A stretch of DNA of 64,000 nt from Seriola aureovittata. Taxonomy: Eukaryota > Chordata > Actinopteri > Carangiformes > Carangidae. The stretch is taken from contig NC_079377.1 of NCBI RefSeq assembly GCF_021018895.1, positions 682,001-746,000 on the forward strand, given 5' to 3'. Within the stretch, counting starts at the first letter, position 1; each line of letters starts with the position of its first letter. Of this stretch, positions 1 through 12,800 are shown piece by piece. The notes below the pieces were generated by a model that saw only the letters and a program-made list of their open reading frames with translations, did not search any database and was not told where the DNA came from. The position numbers and the translations under genes were made by a program.

Positions 1-1710
1 GTCGACAAATTATGTGTCCAAGAAGTAAAAGTAGAGGCCATAGAACTGAGCTCTGGGGAACACCATGGGAAAGGGGGGATGTGGGAGACCTGAGGTTGCT
101 GATGGACACATTGTTTTCTTGCTGTGAGGTAGGGCCTGAACCAGGATAATGGGTGCCGGTGACACCAAGTAAATGTTCTAATCGATCCAGAAGAAGTTTG
201 TGGCTGACTGTATCAAAAGCGGCAGACAGATCTAACAGAATGAGTATGTTGAGATAACCAGAATCCAAAGCTATGAGTAGGTCATTTGTCACTTTGGTGA
301 GGACAGTTCCTGTACTATGTTTTGTCCTAAACCCAGATTGGAACTCTTCCCACAGGTTGTTGTCAGACATATGAGCCAGGGGCTGGCTGGCCAGAGTGCG
401 CTCAAGGAGTTTTTCTAGCAATGGGAGGTTGGAGATGGGTCTGTAGTTGTTGAGGTCATCCAGGTCAGTTCCAGGTTTTTTTTTTAGGACTGCAGGTGAT
501 TTTTAGACATGGAGGAACAAAGCCAGACAGAAGAGATGTATTAATGATTTGTGTCAGCAGGGGGCAGAGGACAGGCAGGTATGATTTTATCAGAGGAGTG
601 GGCATGGGGTCAAGAAGGCACGTGGTAGAAAAGGTTGGTTACATATTGCTCATCAACAGGGGAGAAAACCGAAAAACAGCTGACAGGGAGGGAGGGAGGG
701 GGATGACAACACTTGATTTCATGGACATACTATGTAGCTGCTGATAGATGGAAATGATTTTGTTCTGGAAAAAGTCCATGAAATCACAGCAGTTTTGTAG
801 AGGTGGCTAGAGGAAATTGTTTTGCTGATTGAAGTAGCTTGTTGACAGTGAGAAAATGAGCTCTGGGGTTGCCTTGTCCTTTTGAAATAATGGTTGACTA
901 GTAAGTGTTTTTTGCCTTGCTTAGTGCCTCCTTATAATCTCTGACATGCTCTGTGTATGCTAGTGTATGTACATTTAAACCAATTTTCTTGCTGAGACGC
1001 TCTAGTTGGCAACCAGCTACCTTCAATTTTTGCAGCTCTGGTGTAAACCATGGGGCAGTATGATGGGAGGATACAGTGCGTGATTTTAGAGGAGCAAGAT
1101 GACTTAAGGTATCTGAGAGGAGTTTGTGTAATTTTGGATGAGCTCAGCCTCTAACATGTCCATAAGAACAGGTGTGCTAATGCGTGTGATGTTCCTGTAA
1201 TAGTGTGAGAGGAATGAAGTCGATGTGAGGGGACAGGGATACCAACATTGAAAAGGACAGCCATCCCAGAGGAACGACAAGGTCCAGTGTATGACTTTTA
1301 GTATGTGCGGGGAAGTTGACGTGTAAGAAAAATTCGAGGGAATGAAGTAGGATTATGAATTCTGCAGCAAATGAGAATTCTTTAGAGTCCTAGGTGAATG
1401 TTCAGGTCACCAACTAACAAAATGGAATGATACATAGAACAGACAGATGTGAGTAGCTCAGACAGTTCACTAATGAACACAGAGGATGTTCTGGGAGGAT
1501 GGTAAACAAGCAAGAGTAACAGAGGCTGCAAGCCAGTATAGGGCAAGACATTCAAATGACGTAGTCTGCTGTACAGGCACAGTTGAAACCTTGTGTTGAG
1601 CGGTAGAGCACTGCAAGACACCACCTCGCCCAGATGTGCATGGTTTGTCGACGTACACAAACTCATGGGAGGTGGCTAGGTTTAGTGTTAAATAGTCATT
1701 AGGGTGCTGC
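1..1710 (-). mobile_element. L2/CR1-like LINE remnant (endonuclease + reverse transcriptase)
   Basis: Read on the minus strand, this is a decayed non-LTR retrotransposon. Near 1385-1420 lies an apurinic endonuclease motif, LLVGDLNIHL. Near 400-460 is the reverse-transcriptase finger motif NNYRPISNLPLLEKLLE, followed at about 205-240 by the palm motif LDLSAAFDTV, which carries the first catalytic Asp. Order and spacing fit the L2/CR1/Rex1 group common in teleosts. The frame is broken by stops and indels between the blocks, so no full ORF survives. The window edge cuts off the rest of the RT domain. The 5' limit near 1710 is approximate. L2 versus another CR1-group clade cannot be settled by eye. 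Confidence 0.75.
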
Positions 1711-3137
1711 TAGGTTTCAGACACATCACATCATTTATGAAAGTTGCTTTGATATATTTTATGCAGTATCAAACAATTTTGCCTCCACTCTTCGCTCTTC
1801 AGGTGCATTTGAAATGAGCACAGAAATAAATAAAAGGGAATTTTAGTTCCAGATTTGGTTCCTAGGTCGTCATGGTGACTGAGGTATTTGGTCAAAAATG
1901 GGGCAGCCTGCTGTTCCAGATACAAACATGAGGAGAGTGTGATACAGAATGTTGTTCAGTTCATAATAAAACACTAACGAATGGTGAGGTAATGAAGTAA
2001 TGAGACAGGATGTGATGTCTCAGTGTTCAGTGATGCTGATTAGTTCCTGTTACGACTCATGTCTGTTCTCTAAACAAACTACATATGTCTTTTGTACCAT
2101 GTAGTGAAACATTATCATACACTGTTTTATATATGAAGAAATTGTGAATCCAGTTCACTGCAAAACCACAACTGTTAGTTCTCTTCCCTCAAAGTTTCTC
2201 CATTTAATATACAAGACTGTTCCTCACACCTGCTCTTCATCAGACAATGTCAATGTTTCACACTCAGTGTAGCTTAGTCTTGTGTTTCTTCTTCTCTTTC
2301 TGATCTGTTTCCTTTAGATGATGAAGGACAACAGTCTTATGGGACACTGAGGCAGTTAAAGAGTTTTTAAACCTTGAAACAGCTAAAATAAAATGTGCAG
2401 CGTATTATAGGGAGAGAAAGAAGAAGATGTTAATGAATCAGATACAAGATGAATGCTTCTTACTAAACTCTAAAATGATTAGACACAGCTACAGAGTTTG
2501 TGAGGGCACATGATGTTCACAGGGAGATGATGTTCACTTGTCTTTACAGAGGAGAATCTTCATTTATTGACCCTACTGTTCAAATAGAGGTCTAAAAAAA
2601 AGGAGGGGGAGGTGGGGAGTTTACTGTTTCTGCTTGACATGCTGGTAAATAATAGCTGTCAGTTTGGTTTCAGCTTCTGTCTTTATCTACTGTATATCTG
2701 TGTATCGGTTTATCAGTAACCAGGTCATAAGCTGGACTTTGTTAAAGTAATGCATGTCAGTAACCTACAGTAACTTTCTCCAGATCCTGTATCCCGTATA
2801 ATTATTGTATAATTAGGTTTCAGTGTGGGTAAGTTTTTGAAACAAAGCAAACAGTGAAATTGTTGATTTTCATTATGAAGGCGTGATCGTGGTCCAGGGA
2901 GGATGAGGAGCTGCATGTGGACATGATGGTGGCAACACAAAGAAAGCTCCTCTGTTATTTTCTATTTGGCTGAACAACATGAAAACAGTGTGTGAAACTC
3001 AAGGACGGAAATTACAGTAAAGATGAGCCTCCAGTTCACTTCAGTAGAGCATGTGCAGTTTGTGCATCTGCTGCGTGGACAGTCGAGGGTCATGTGCAGC
3101 AGAAATTACCCACACAGACCCACAGTTTAATTAAAGC
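1711..3137. other. No gene recognised
   Basis: AT-rich DNA with short random ORFs only. I see no exon-like block with good splice sites, no repeat boundary and no RNA gene. It lies beyond the last visible HSPA12A exon, so it is probably intron of that gene. Confidence 0.5.
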
Positions 3138-5945
3138 TGCAAGCAGCGTTGATTGGGCCCTCGCACTCCTGCGCACCAAGGGGGGACTTGCAGCACGCCA
3201 TTTGAAGCAGTTGTACATCATAACGACTGCTGGACACTGCGCTCACTGGTTAAGATTTATTGCACAGACCGTGTGGCAGCAAAAAAGATTTAAAGCATTT
3301 TTATATGCATTCTTAATTGTGACAACTAGGTGGAGCCACAGACCACACAATAGGCACGCATGAGGCTCTGTATCAGACCTTACAACGAAAATGTCATGTA
3401 AATTAAATAATTGTTGCACAGGAGATAATTCCTGTTTCCAGTAGGTAGCACTGTGAATATCAATATTACTATGCAGATGTTTACAGTGTGAGACTGTCAT
3501 CAAACATGTGAAATTTGGGTAAGATTTGACAATATACAATAGAGTTAAAGCCACTGAAGATATTGAGTGTTTGCTGTCGTTCTTAATTGGGTCCACCAGG
3601 TGGAGCCGGAGACCATACAATAAGCACACATGTGTGTCAGATCAGATCCGGATCAGAGCACATCATACATCAAAATTGAATGTGCTCTACAAACTCACAA
3701 TATTCACAGGGAAGCATCATCTAGGTGTAAAGCATGCTCTGACCACGTTTGGAAAAGATTGGACAAAGTATCTTACAGTTATAACCACTTCCTCTTTCAT
3801 AATTCACCGCCACCACTAAAGCCACACCCTTAAGTGAAAACTCACCATGTTTACACTGTAGGATCACCAGGGTGAGAAGGATTGGTTGGACATGTTTGCC
3901 GCACAATAGAAAATGCATAATGGATTTAGAACCACTTCTTGTTGTGAATTTGCCGTTCTTTTTTGACCACCTTTGATGAGGGTGTGGTCCACCTCCTGGT
4001 ACATGAAATTGTAAAATATTACATGTCATATTAGGTGGCGCTATGAGTATTGCTAAATATGAGCATGTAGATCTCTCCAGGGCGGGAATCTTATCAGAGC
4101 TATAAGGTTTGGGCTAGTTTGGAAAATGTTTGCTTGGGTTATAGCAAGTTGATGTTTTCACGGCAAAGTATCGAAATTCGCCATGGCACCATGGGCAGGT
4201 TGTTCCACGAAAGTTTTCACTACAAGACATCATCAAGTTCTTAAGCATTTCCTGACCAACTGTGAGGTGGGTGTGGTTAAACTTTTAGGAGCAGTATATC
4301 AGAGTGAAGAAAATTAAATTTCCTATTGCCACAAGGGGGCGCTATGGGTATCACTGAATATGAGCACATGAATGTATTCAGGGCGGGACTATTATCAGAA
4401 CTACAAAGTTTGGGGCAGTTTGGACAATTTGTGTTGGAATAAGAGCAAGTTGAATTTTTATGGCAAATCATCAAAATTCACTGCGCTGCCACAGGCGGGT
4501 CCTCCAATGAAAACTCAAAAGCTTCACAATTTACGTTGCAAAGGTCTTAAGATAAGTGTGACAAAATATGGTATGTATCGGATAAATTCCCTAGGAGGAG
4601 TTTATTAAAGTACATGACCCTTAAATCGCAAAAAACGGCACCAAAATTGCAAATTCAAAATGGCGGACTTCCTGTTGGGTTGACTATGGATGCAAGAGGT
4701 TTTTTTGTGCATCATGGCATGATGCATGTGCCTACCGATTTTCGTACATGTAGGTTAAACCAAGGGTATAGGAAGGGCCTTGTTGAAATATTCTAGGTGG
4801 TGCTGTCGAGCCATTTTGTCAGACCCATATCAAATGTAAGTTTTCACGAGGCCTGACGCATGTGCATTGTTTCATGAGTTTTTGAGCATGGGAACGCCCT
4901 CAAAAAGGCAATTTTGCTTTTATGAATCAAGACAAATAATAAACAGCGAGGTTTCAATTTGGACAATATGTCATAGACATAAAGCCACTTCCTGGTTCAT
5001 ATTCACCTCACTGCCAGAGCCCCAACCTTTATTGTATTTTCTGACCCTGTTAAAGAGGGCCAGTTCAACCTGCTAGTAAATTAAACAGTAAAACATAATG
5101 TCACATGTTGCCATGGGGTGGCACTATGAGTATTACTAGATATGGGCATGTAGATGTCTTCAGGGCGGGACACTTATCAAACATATAAAGTTTGGGGCAG
5201 TTTGGACAATGCATGCTGGAGTTATAGTGAGTAATTTATTCAGGACACGCCGTTCATCAAAAACTCACAGTTTTCACAATGAAGCATCAGGAAGGTCTTA
5301 AGCATTTGGTCACCAAATTTGAGATGGTTATGATCAACCCTGTAGGAGACACAAATTAAATGGTAAAACATGGCATTTCCTGTTGCCTGTTGTCACAAGG
5401 AGGCCCTATGACTATCAATGAATATGGGCATATAGGTGTATTCAGGGCAGGACTCTTATCAAACACAGAAAGCTTGAGGCAGTTTGGACAATTTGTGTTG
5501 GAATGAGAACGAGTTGATTTTTCATGGTGAAGGATAAAACTTTGCTGCGCCACCATGGGTGGGTCCTCCAACGAAAAGTCAAAAGCTTCACAATTTAACA
5601 TGGCAAAGGTCTTTAGATGAGACTGACCAAATATTATGTAGATCTCATCAAATCTGTAGGAGGAGTTTGTTAAAACCCTTAATTTGCAAAAATGTGCCAG
5701 GAAATTCAAAATGGCTGACTTCTTGTTGCATATAGAGTATAAGTGCCATGGACTTTTTTGTAGGTCCTGGCATGTTTTATATATCTACCGAATTTCATAC
5801 TTGTAGGTGAAACAGGCGGTGCTAGTGAGCCATTTTGCCACGCCCATGTATAAAACCCATAAAATATTAAAATTCTCACCAGGCCTGATGAATGTGCAAA
5901 GTTTCATGAGTTTTTGGACATGGGAAGGCCCTCAAAAAGGTGATT
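3138..5945. repeat. Composite non-coding repeat with ~1.06 kb higher-order units
   Basis: The block opens with a GCTGCAAGCAGCG-type motif often seen in fish repeats. Inside, a ~90-bp segment starting CTATGRGTAT and ending in a 'gcagtttggacaat'-like motif occurs at about 4041, 4342, 5124 and 5405. A second segment with AATGGCGGACTTCCTG or its variant occurs at 4651 and 5702. A third, with 'tttcatgagtttttg', occurs near 4870 and 5901. Matching segments are offset by 1.03-1.08 kb, and each large unit has two related subunits 280-300 bp apart. Two more related blocks (ggtggagcc...accacacaataggcac type) lie near 3328 and 3599, ~270 bp apart. No coding capacity is visible. I believe this is a dispersed teleost repeat, but I cannot name the family. 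Confidence 0.7.
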
Positions 5946-6665
5946 TATCTTTTCCTTCTAACATTCCACCCTTTATTTCTGCTTTTATTCACTACAATAT
6001 ATCTCCTCTGTTTTATTTTATCTTTATCTTTGATTTCCAGTCTTCATGTTATTATTGTTTTATTTTTATTGTTTTTATTTATAACATTCTCAATTATTGC
6101 TCTGTGTGTAGGTGGGGGTATTTTATTCCTTTTATTATGTAAAGAACAATATTGTTTGTGTGAAAAGTTTGGTTGATTGATTGTGTTTTTTAGGATAGGT
6201 AGTTACTGCATTCATAGGTGTGATATAAAAGTCCCAGAGCTTTGCTCTGCTCTGATGTCATGAAACTCAACACAGTTGAAAACATTAGTGGTGAGCTGGG
6301 AGGAAGTCTCTAATAAAACCACTGATGTGAATAATGTTAATTGTTAATGTGCAGGACAGAATCTCAGAAACGAAGCAGGGGCAAAATAAACTGTGATGGT
6401 TGGAAAAAAATGAAAAGTCAATGAGTTTGACTTGAAAAAGAAAACATGTTTTCTACAACCTGAAGAAACAACATTCATAGTTTGTTACAGTGTGAGCACT
6501 GCTGTAGGAAATATTGGAAGACAAAGTTGAAACACTCAGAAACCTCTCCTCAGTGTAGTGGTGTGATGGTGTGCATAATTAGTAGTGGACACAGTGTGGG
6601 GTCAGAGGTGATAAATACTGTGAGAGCATCGTCATGATAAAAACAATCAGCACTACTTGACTTAC
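5946..6665. other. Intronic sequence, nothing recognised
   Basis: A T-rich stretch (5946-6110) is followed by ordinary AT-rich sequence up to the donor of the last visible HSPA12A exon. No ORF or repeat is recognised. Confidence 0.5.
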
Positions 6666-6837
6666 CTTGGGTCATTCCACTCCCCACATTGTCAGTAGCA
6701 TTGAAGCCATTCTGGGAGGTCTGGGTCCCCAGGTCCACCATCTGGTGGAGGCGGAGCTTGCGGCAGTAGATTGATGCTGCTTCGGGTTCTAAGGCGATGA
6801 TCAGCTGCTCTGGGTTTTCCCGGGACACCAGGCCAGA
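6666..6837 (-). CDS. hspa12a: hspa12a exon 7 (last exon in window)
   Basis: The acceptor is ...ccctgtgtag and the donor is caag|gtaagt. The 172-nt exon starts in phase 0 and ends one base into a codon. It encodes [11 protein letters not shown], then [19 protein letters not shown] and a more variable tail ending NVGSGMTQ. The EPEAAS block belongs to the actin-like ATPase fold. The next exon would start in phase 1 and is not found between 1 and 6665. Confidence 0.93.
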
Positions 6838-9800
6838 CTACACAGGGGCAGAAAAGTTGTTTTCAGCTTCTCTCAAACATAAGTGTCATAATGATGACAT
6901 GCTCAAAATGTCCATAATGCTACAGCAGGCTGTGTCTGAAACTGTGTACGGCAACCACACGCTAGTTGTTCTTCGTGTCCAGGTCTAAACTTTAAACAGC
7001 CGTAGAAGAGCTCATGACTTCTGAACACAGTGATATTGTTTGGGTCACAACATGCTCAGAGTTGTGTATATGAAAAGTGATGCTGACTCTTGCTGTTGAG
7101 GTCCTGCAGTCACAGTCACTACACTAGCTGCTATAAATACAGTAATACTAACGTCTGAGATCACAAATTAATTATGACACACACAAAAACCTGCACAAAC
7201 CAAAGAAGAAGAACCAAACCAATATTAATGTTTATCTGCAGTTAAAGTTATAATCTGTAATTTTTAAACTACATCTATGTTCTATATGTTGATGAGTTGT
7301 GTTTTTGCACTATCCCAAATGTTTCCATCAACTCTCAAACAAGAAAAATCTATGATTTTAATCATTGTAACTTTTGATTGGTCACCTGTCAGTGACATCA
7401 TATCCTCTATGATCATGTGTCATTGTTGTGTTTGTCTGACTGAAGCTCAACATTGACATTTATCTACTTTTAAGCTACATACACTTTTTACACCTTGGTG
7501 GTTTTCAGCTCTACATTTGAACCAGATGAAGGATTTTAGTCATCAGTCGTCCCTGGAGAACGGACGGATGATGTGATCAGAGGAGTGGTAACAGTGCTGC
7601 ACTGCTGGACGCTAAATCACTGTAGATACCCAGCTTCCACTCTGCTCCCCCTTTCTCTCTACCTCTGTGTTTTAATCACATCCCCTCCCTCTCTCTGTCA
7701 GCTCATCCCTCCATTCCTAGTTCCAGCCCCACTGCAAATAAACATCCCCACCCTCCCCCACACCATTCTTCCTCCTTTAGCATGCACACGAGGGATATGA
7801 TCGGGACAAAAGAATGACATCATTGGAGAGGAGAGGAATCTGGATCAGTCTAGAACCACTGTTCAAAAGACTGAAAGTGTGAATTTGGTTTCAGGTTCAG
7901 GTGATTTTTACTGTTACTTTGACATCATTTCTACAACTGGAATCTTTGAGGGAAAAGATTTTCTTACTGTCCAGCTACATGAGAGGATAGGTATTCATTT
8001 AATGTCTATAGTCCATAGTTTTTACGAAATCAATAGATCATATATCTATGTGTAATGTGCAGGGTGTCACAGAGAACTAACAGTAACTCTGCAGCTCCAC
8101 AACCTGCCCAGAACCGCTGTATTTATATACAGACAAGATAGTTTGACAGCTTCATGATATCTTGTCACAGGGAGGTTGCCAGGTTTGGTCCCATAGGCAA
8201 AAACAAAAACTTGCACCCACCGACAGCCAAAGACTTTGGCAGGTAAACTGTTTTTCAGCAAAATAGCCACATCATGACATGACACATCATGAATCACAAT
8301 TTGTCATTTTTACATTTCTGTACAGTTGTTGGTATGTAGGTGTACTTTTTAACTTTGCAGAGAGAAGGCGGATTATCACAATTTAGTATCAAGGCAAAAG
8401 GAAATCATGACATTATTTGATAAGTGACAAGGGAAAACATGATGAGTCATTGTTTGTTGCCTGAATTTAAATGCACAGTCTGCACCTTCTGTCTCTAGGG
8501 CTCTCTCAATCAAAACAATAACAAAACACAGCATTGGTTGATGTCATGAAATAGCGTGGGATCATGGGAGTTGTTGTCTTCATCACCATTACAGTAAGCT
8601 CCTCCCGGTTTGGATTCCTTCAGTATCAGTGGTTCAGGAAATCAAACAGACCCGGTGATTTCAACCATTAAAAACACTGAATGAAGCAGTTTGACATTTA
8701 CAGTCAGTGTTTGAGCGACGCTGTACGGAGGACAGAGACTCAGGGAAGAGTTGGAGCTGAGATTGATGCTAAACTTTATTGTGATTGTTTCTCTAATAAC
8801 TTATGAACCAGACGTTCAGCAGGTTTTTACCAGCAGCTGAATTATCCACAGAGGTGTCCTCTCCATAACAAACACACCAGAGGATTAAAACCAGTAGAAA
8901 CACCTATGAAGCAATTTACCTTTAAAACTCAGAGATTCATCGACGCTCTTGAGTGAGTTTTTTTTAGGTCTTTTAATTTTAATTTTTCAATGTTTTTCCA
9001 GATCAGCTGACATTTGCATTCCTGTCTTTTAGTCTCCTAGGCAGATGTGGATGATGTCTGGCAACAGTTTTAATTTTGCAGGACCATCTAAGTACATTTT
9101 AGTGTGCTAGGCTTTCCCTAAAGCTTTTTGTAGCGGAGTTAATAATTGATGCACTCACATCTCAGACCACACACAGGTCTGGTTGGTTAAATGAGGGAGA
9201 CTCAAATCTACAGTGAGTGTGAGCTGTGGATGTGAATCACATTCTACCTGGAAAAACCAAAATGCTACAACAGAGCCAATGTAAAGCCATCTTGTTGCAG
9301 TTATATATGGTTCAGCTTTTGTTTATACAGTTTATCACTGATAGCACTGTTTCAATCTCCAGACTGGTAAAGTTCTGAAGTCTTTGTTCTGGATGATTTT
9401 CGTGACAGACATGAGGTACAATACATGTTGGGGCTTCAGAAATGATCATTGTCAGCACATCTGCTTGAACAGGGGGTATTCATAATGTCTGTGAAGAGGT
9501 TTGAGCAGTTTTCTTTTTTATTGGAATCTAATATTATTATCAATCTCAGTGTTCAAAAGAAAAATACAACTAGAGCAGCACACAGCAGCCAGATTTTTTA
9601 CATCAAGATCCAAACATTATTTCCTGAGAAATTGACTAAATACATAAGTATAAATAAGTATGTATATATACAGTATATATATATATATATATATATAAAT
9701 GCAGTGCCACCCTTGATGCTATAATTATGTTTGTGGCCACAATAAAAAATAAACAGTCAATAAACAGACTCTGTCACATCGTTCTTCACATAAACCATTT

Positions 9801-12800
9801 AAGAAAAGTGGCTCGTTGGTCTAGGGGTATGTCAGTTAGCATGCGAGAGGTCTTGGGTTCAAATCCCAGAGGAGCCAATTGTTTGGAAAGATACAGTCAT
9901 TCGCAAACCCAAATGTTTCTCTGATTCGTCAAGTATGAGTCTCTGTCTAACTGCTCAGCGATTTGTTCACTGAGGCCTAATTGTGTGTCTCACATATTTA
10001 AAGGAAACAGTCTGAGGTATTTGGAGTGGAAATGTGAAACTGCTTACAACTGATGAGAAGGTTGGTTGTGTTATTTCAATGCTAGTATATACTATCATAT
10101 ACCAGCTTGTGATCAACAAGTATTGCAAGTATTGAAGACTGCACTATTATAATAGTGATCTGCCAAGGTACAAGCATACCTGGCCTTTTAAAGGGAAAGT
10201 TGGCACTCTGATTGGTTTATTGCATATTATGCCGAAAACACAAAAAGTGGATTTGGACACGCTCTAAATGCACTTGCACTGTGCACTTTAGTCCAAAAAG
10301 AGCCCACAATCACACACACATTCACATGCAGAGCCCTGGACCCCCTCACCCATCAAAGCTGTCCTCTGACTATATACACCGCATAAGTATAGTAGTATAT
10401 ATTAGATATATTTATAATGGTGAGAAAAAAGGCAATTAACAAAGGAAATCAGAATAGTTGGTCAGCGTCAAAGCAGACCTACCAGACAAGCTATTTGGTT
10501 GTGTTATTTTGATGCTATGACATCATAAACCAGTGGGTGACAATTAAAGGAAGAACCAACAGAAACCTTCTCAGTAAGGACCAGAACAGCTTCAATGTGC
10601 CGTGGTGTCTGGACTCTACAGGAAGGATGGAGCCATTCTTTATTATCTAATCTTTATTTTTTTATGTTTTTTTGTGAAGTACTGAAGAGTTTTATCTCTT
10701 TGGTAAAACTGTCATTTTCAAGTTAAGCAAGCAGAGCAGCTAGCAGGCGGGAGACAACCGTGGTCACGTGTTGTGATCATCATTTCCAGTGAGTGCAATA
10801 CAGTGTTTGATATGGGACAACACTACACTGCGCCAGTGAGTATACAGTGCACTACATGTGAGTGTACTATGTACACAGTGTACTACATGAGTACCTGATT
10901 TGGTTTTTGTAAGCCATTTGTGTTGTATTTGAAAAGCTCAGCTGAGATTTCTCTTGAGATAAATCTAATGCAAGAGGCTCATTGGTCTACGGGTATGATT
11001 CTCGCTTAGGTCTGTAAAATCCCGGACAAGCCCTTTGTTACAAATTAGATGAAAAATGTTCTGTATGAGCTGTCTGGTCAGATATCCTAACACAACAGGA
11101 TCTAATGCGGAGACACTAAAACACACTAGAGTGATGACACTCATACTACATATGCTCACTGCTTTGTTATTTTGGAGCAATGAAAGTAATATGTTTCATC
11201 AGCTGTATTTTTGTCAAACTATCCCAAGCTTTTGTTTGAATTCATCAAAACGTACTTAGTTTGAATCATGGATGATAGGGTGGGGATGGTTGCAAGACAA
11301 CACAACAGTATTTCTCAACATATTTAGTTCAAAATAGGTTAGATTTCTCCATTTCATTCTCCACCAAAATAACTTATGTATTTTCTTATATGTTAAAATT
11401 TGTAATTATTGCTGCATCTGCTGTGCTATGGGAAAAAATTAGCTGCATATATTTTCCTATGAAAACAGGAGAAAAGTCTTTTTATTTGTTGACATACAGT
11501 GAATAAATCATCTAAAAGTAGAAAATGTATTCTGTTTGTTTTTACTATTTTGAAACGAGCTGCAGATATAATCAGGGATGAGAGCCACATATTCATGTAC
11601 TGGAAAGACTGGCTCAAAACTCCCCCTCTCCAACTCATCTATCATGACTGTAGGCTTCTCTGAGAAAATTCAAGTGACACCCCTAACTCAGCCGGTCCCA
11701 ATGTTAATAGCAGGAAAAACTATAGCTGCAGCTCTGCTATATTCAGACAATAACCTGTCAACTTCCTAGGGAGAGACATTTTGTGCCCTCTTAAAGCTAA
11801 CATCATGTTCACACAAGATGGCCTCTATATAGATTTCCCTGAGGCTCCACCAGCTGGAATAATGCCATTACTGACACAACAGGAAGCCATCAACCTGGTC
11901 CAACCCACAATGTACTAGCCCAGACTGATGCCACAATCTCAACTGCTCCAGGAGTGGAAAACATGGAAACCATGGGCACAAGCTCAGTTAGGAAATGCTG
12001 ATGAACCACAACTGCCACCTCATTGCACTCTTCTGTACGATGAAGCAAAAGCATAAAGATTATGAGGAATGCTGGGAAGAACTAAAAAATAAAAAAACAT
12101 ATTATGTGGTCAGCCAAGATGTGTATATAGGACATCTTGTACTGGTAGTCTTGAATTACAAGACCAGTTCCAGGATTGCAACTCCACCCCAAATGTCTCA
12201 CTGCTAGTGACATAAGACATGAACCCCATGAATTGGCCCAATGGTGAACACAGCATTACGAATACAAGGGTGGAAACCTACAGAGAATAAGTACATTCAC
12301 ATCTCACCAGGACAACCATACATCAGAATATCATTAAGAGCATGTGATGAAGGGACAGCAGAAAAGGTCTTAGTAAACGAAAGAACACCTACACTTATGC
12401 CATTAACACCAGAACATAAAATCCTGTTAGAACAGTTGACACAAGAAGTGTGGTCAAAACACAAAACTGATGTAGGTAGGATTAAAGTAGCGCAACCTAT
12501 ACATATTAGCTTAAACCAGGAGCTAAGTTGCCATATAGAAAACAATATCCACTGAAGCAGCATGATACAGAAGGAATCAAGCCCAACTGAAGGCCTGACA
12601 GAGGCAGGGGTTTTGGTAAAAACAAAAAGCCCCTGCAATACTCCCATTTTCCCAATCAAGAAGCCACACTCTAATGATTATCGATCAGTGCATGACCTTA
12701 GAGCTATCAATTCCATTGTTGTTGTTGAGACACCTGTTGTTCCAGACCCCCATACGCTGCTCTCAAACATTTCAATTGATGCACACTGGTATAGTTATTG

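Noticed and set aside
6550..6828. 92-codon ORF as a stand-alone small protein
   Set aside because: Its first 55 residues are exon 7 of hspa12a, and the tail is intron read-through past a canonical donor.
9810..9876. Functional tRNA gene
   Set aside because: The anticodon stem-loop does not form and no proline anticodon is present in the right place.
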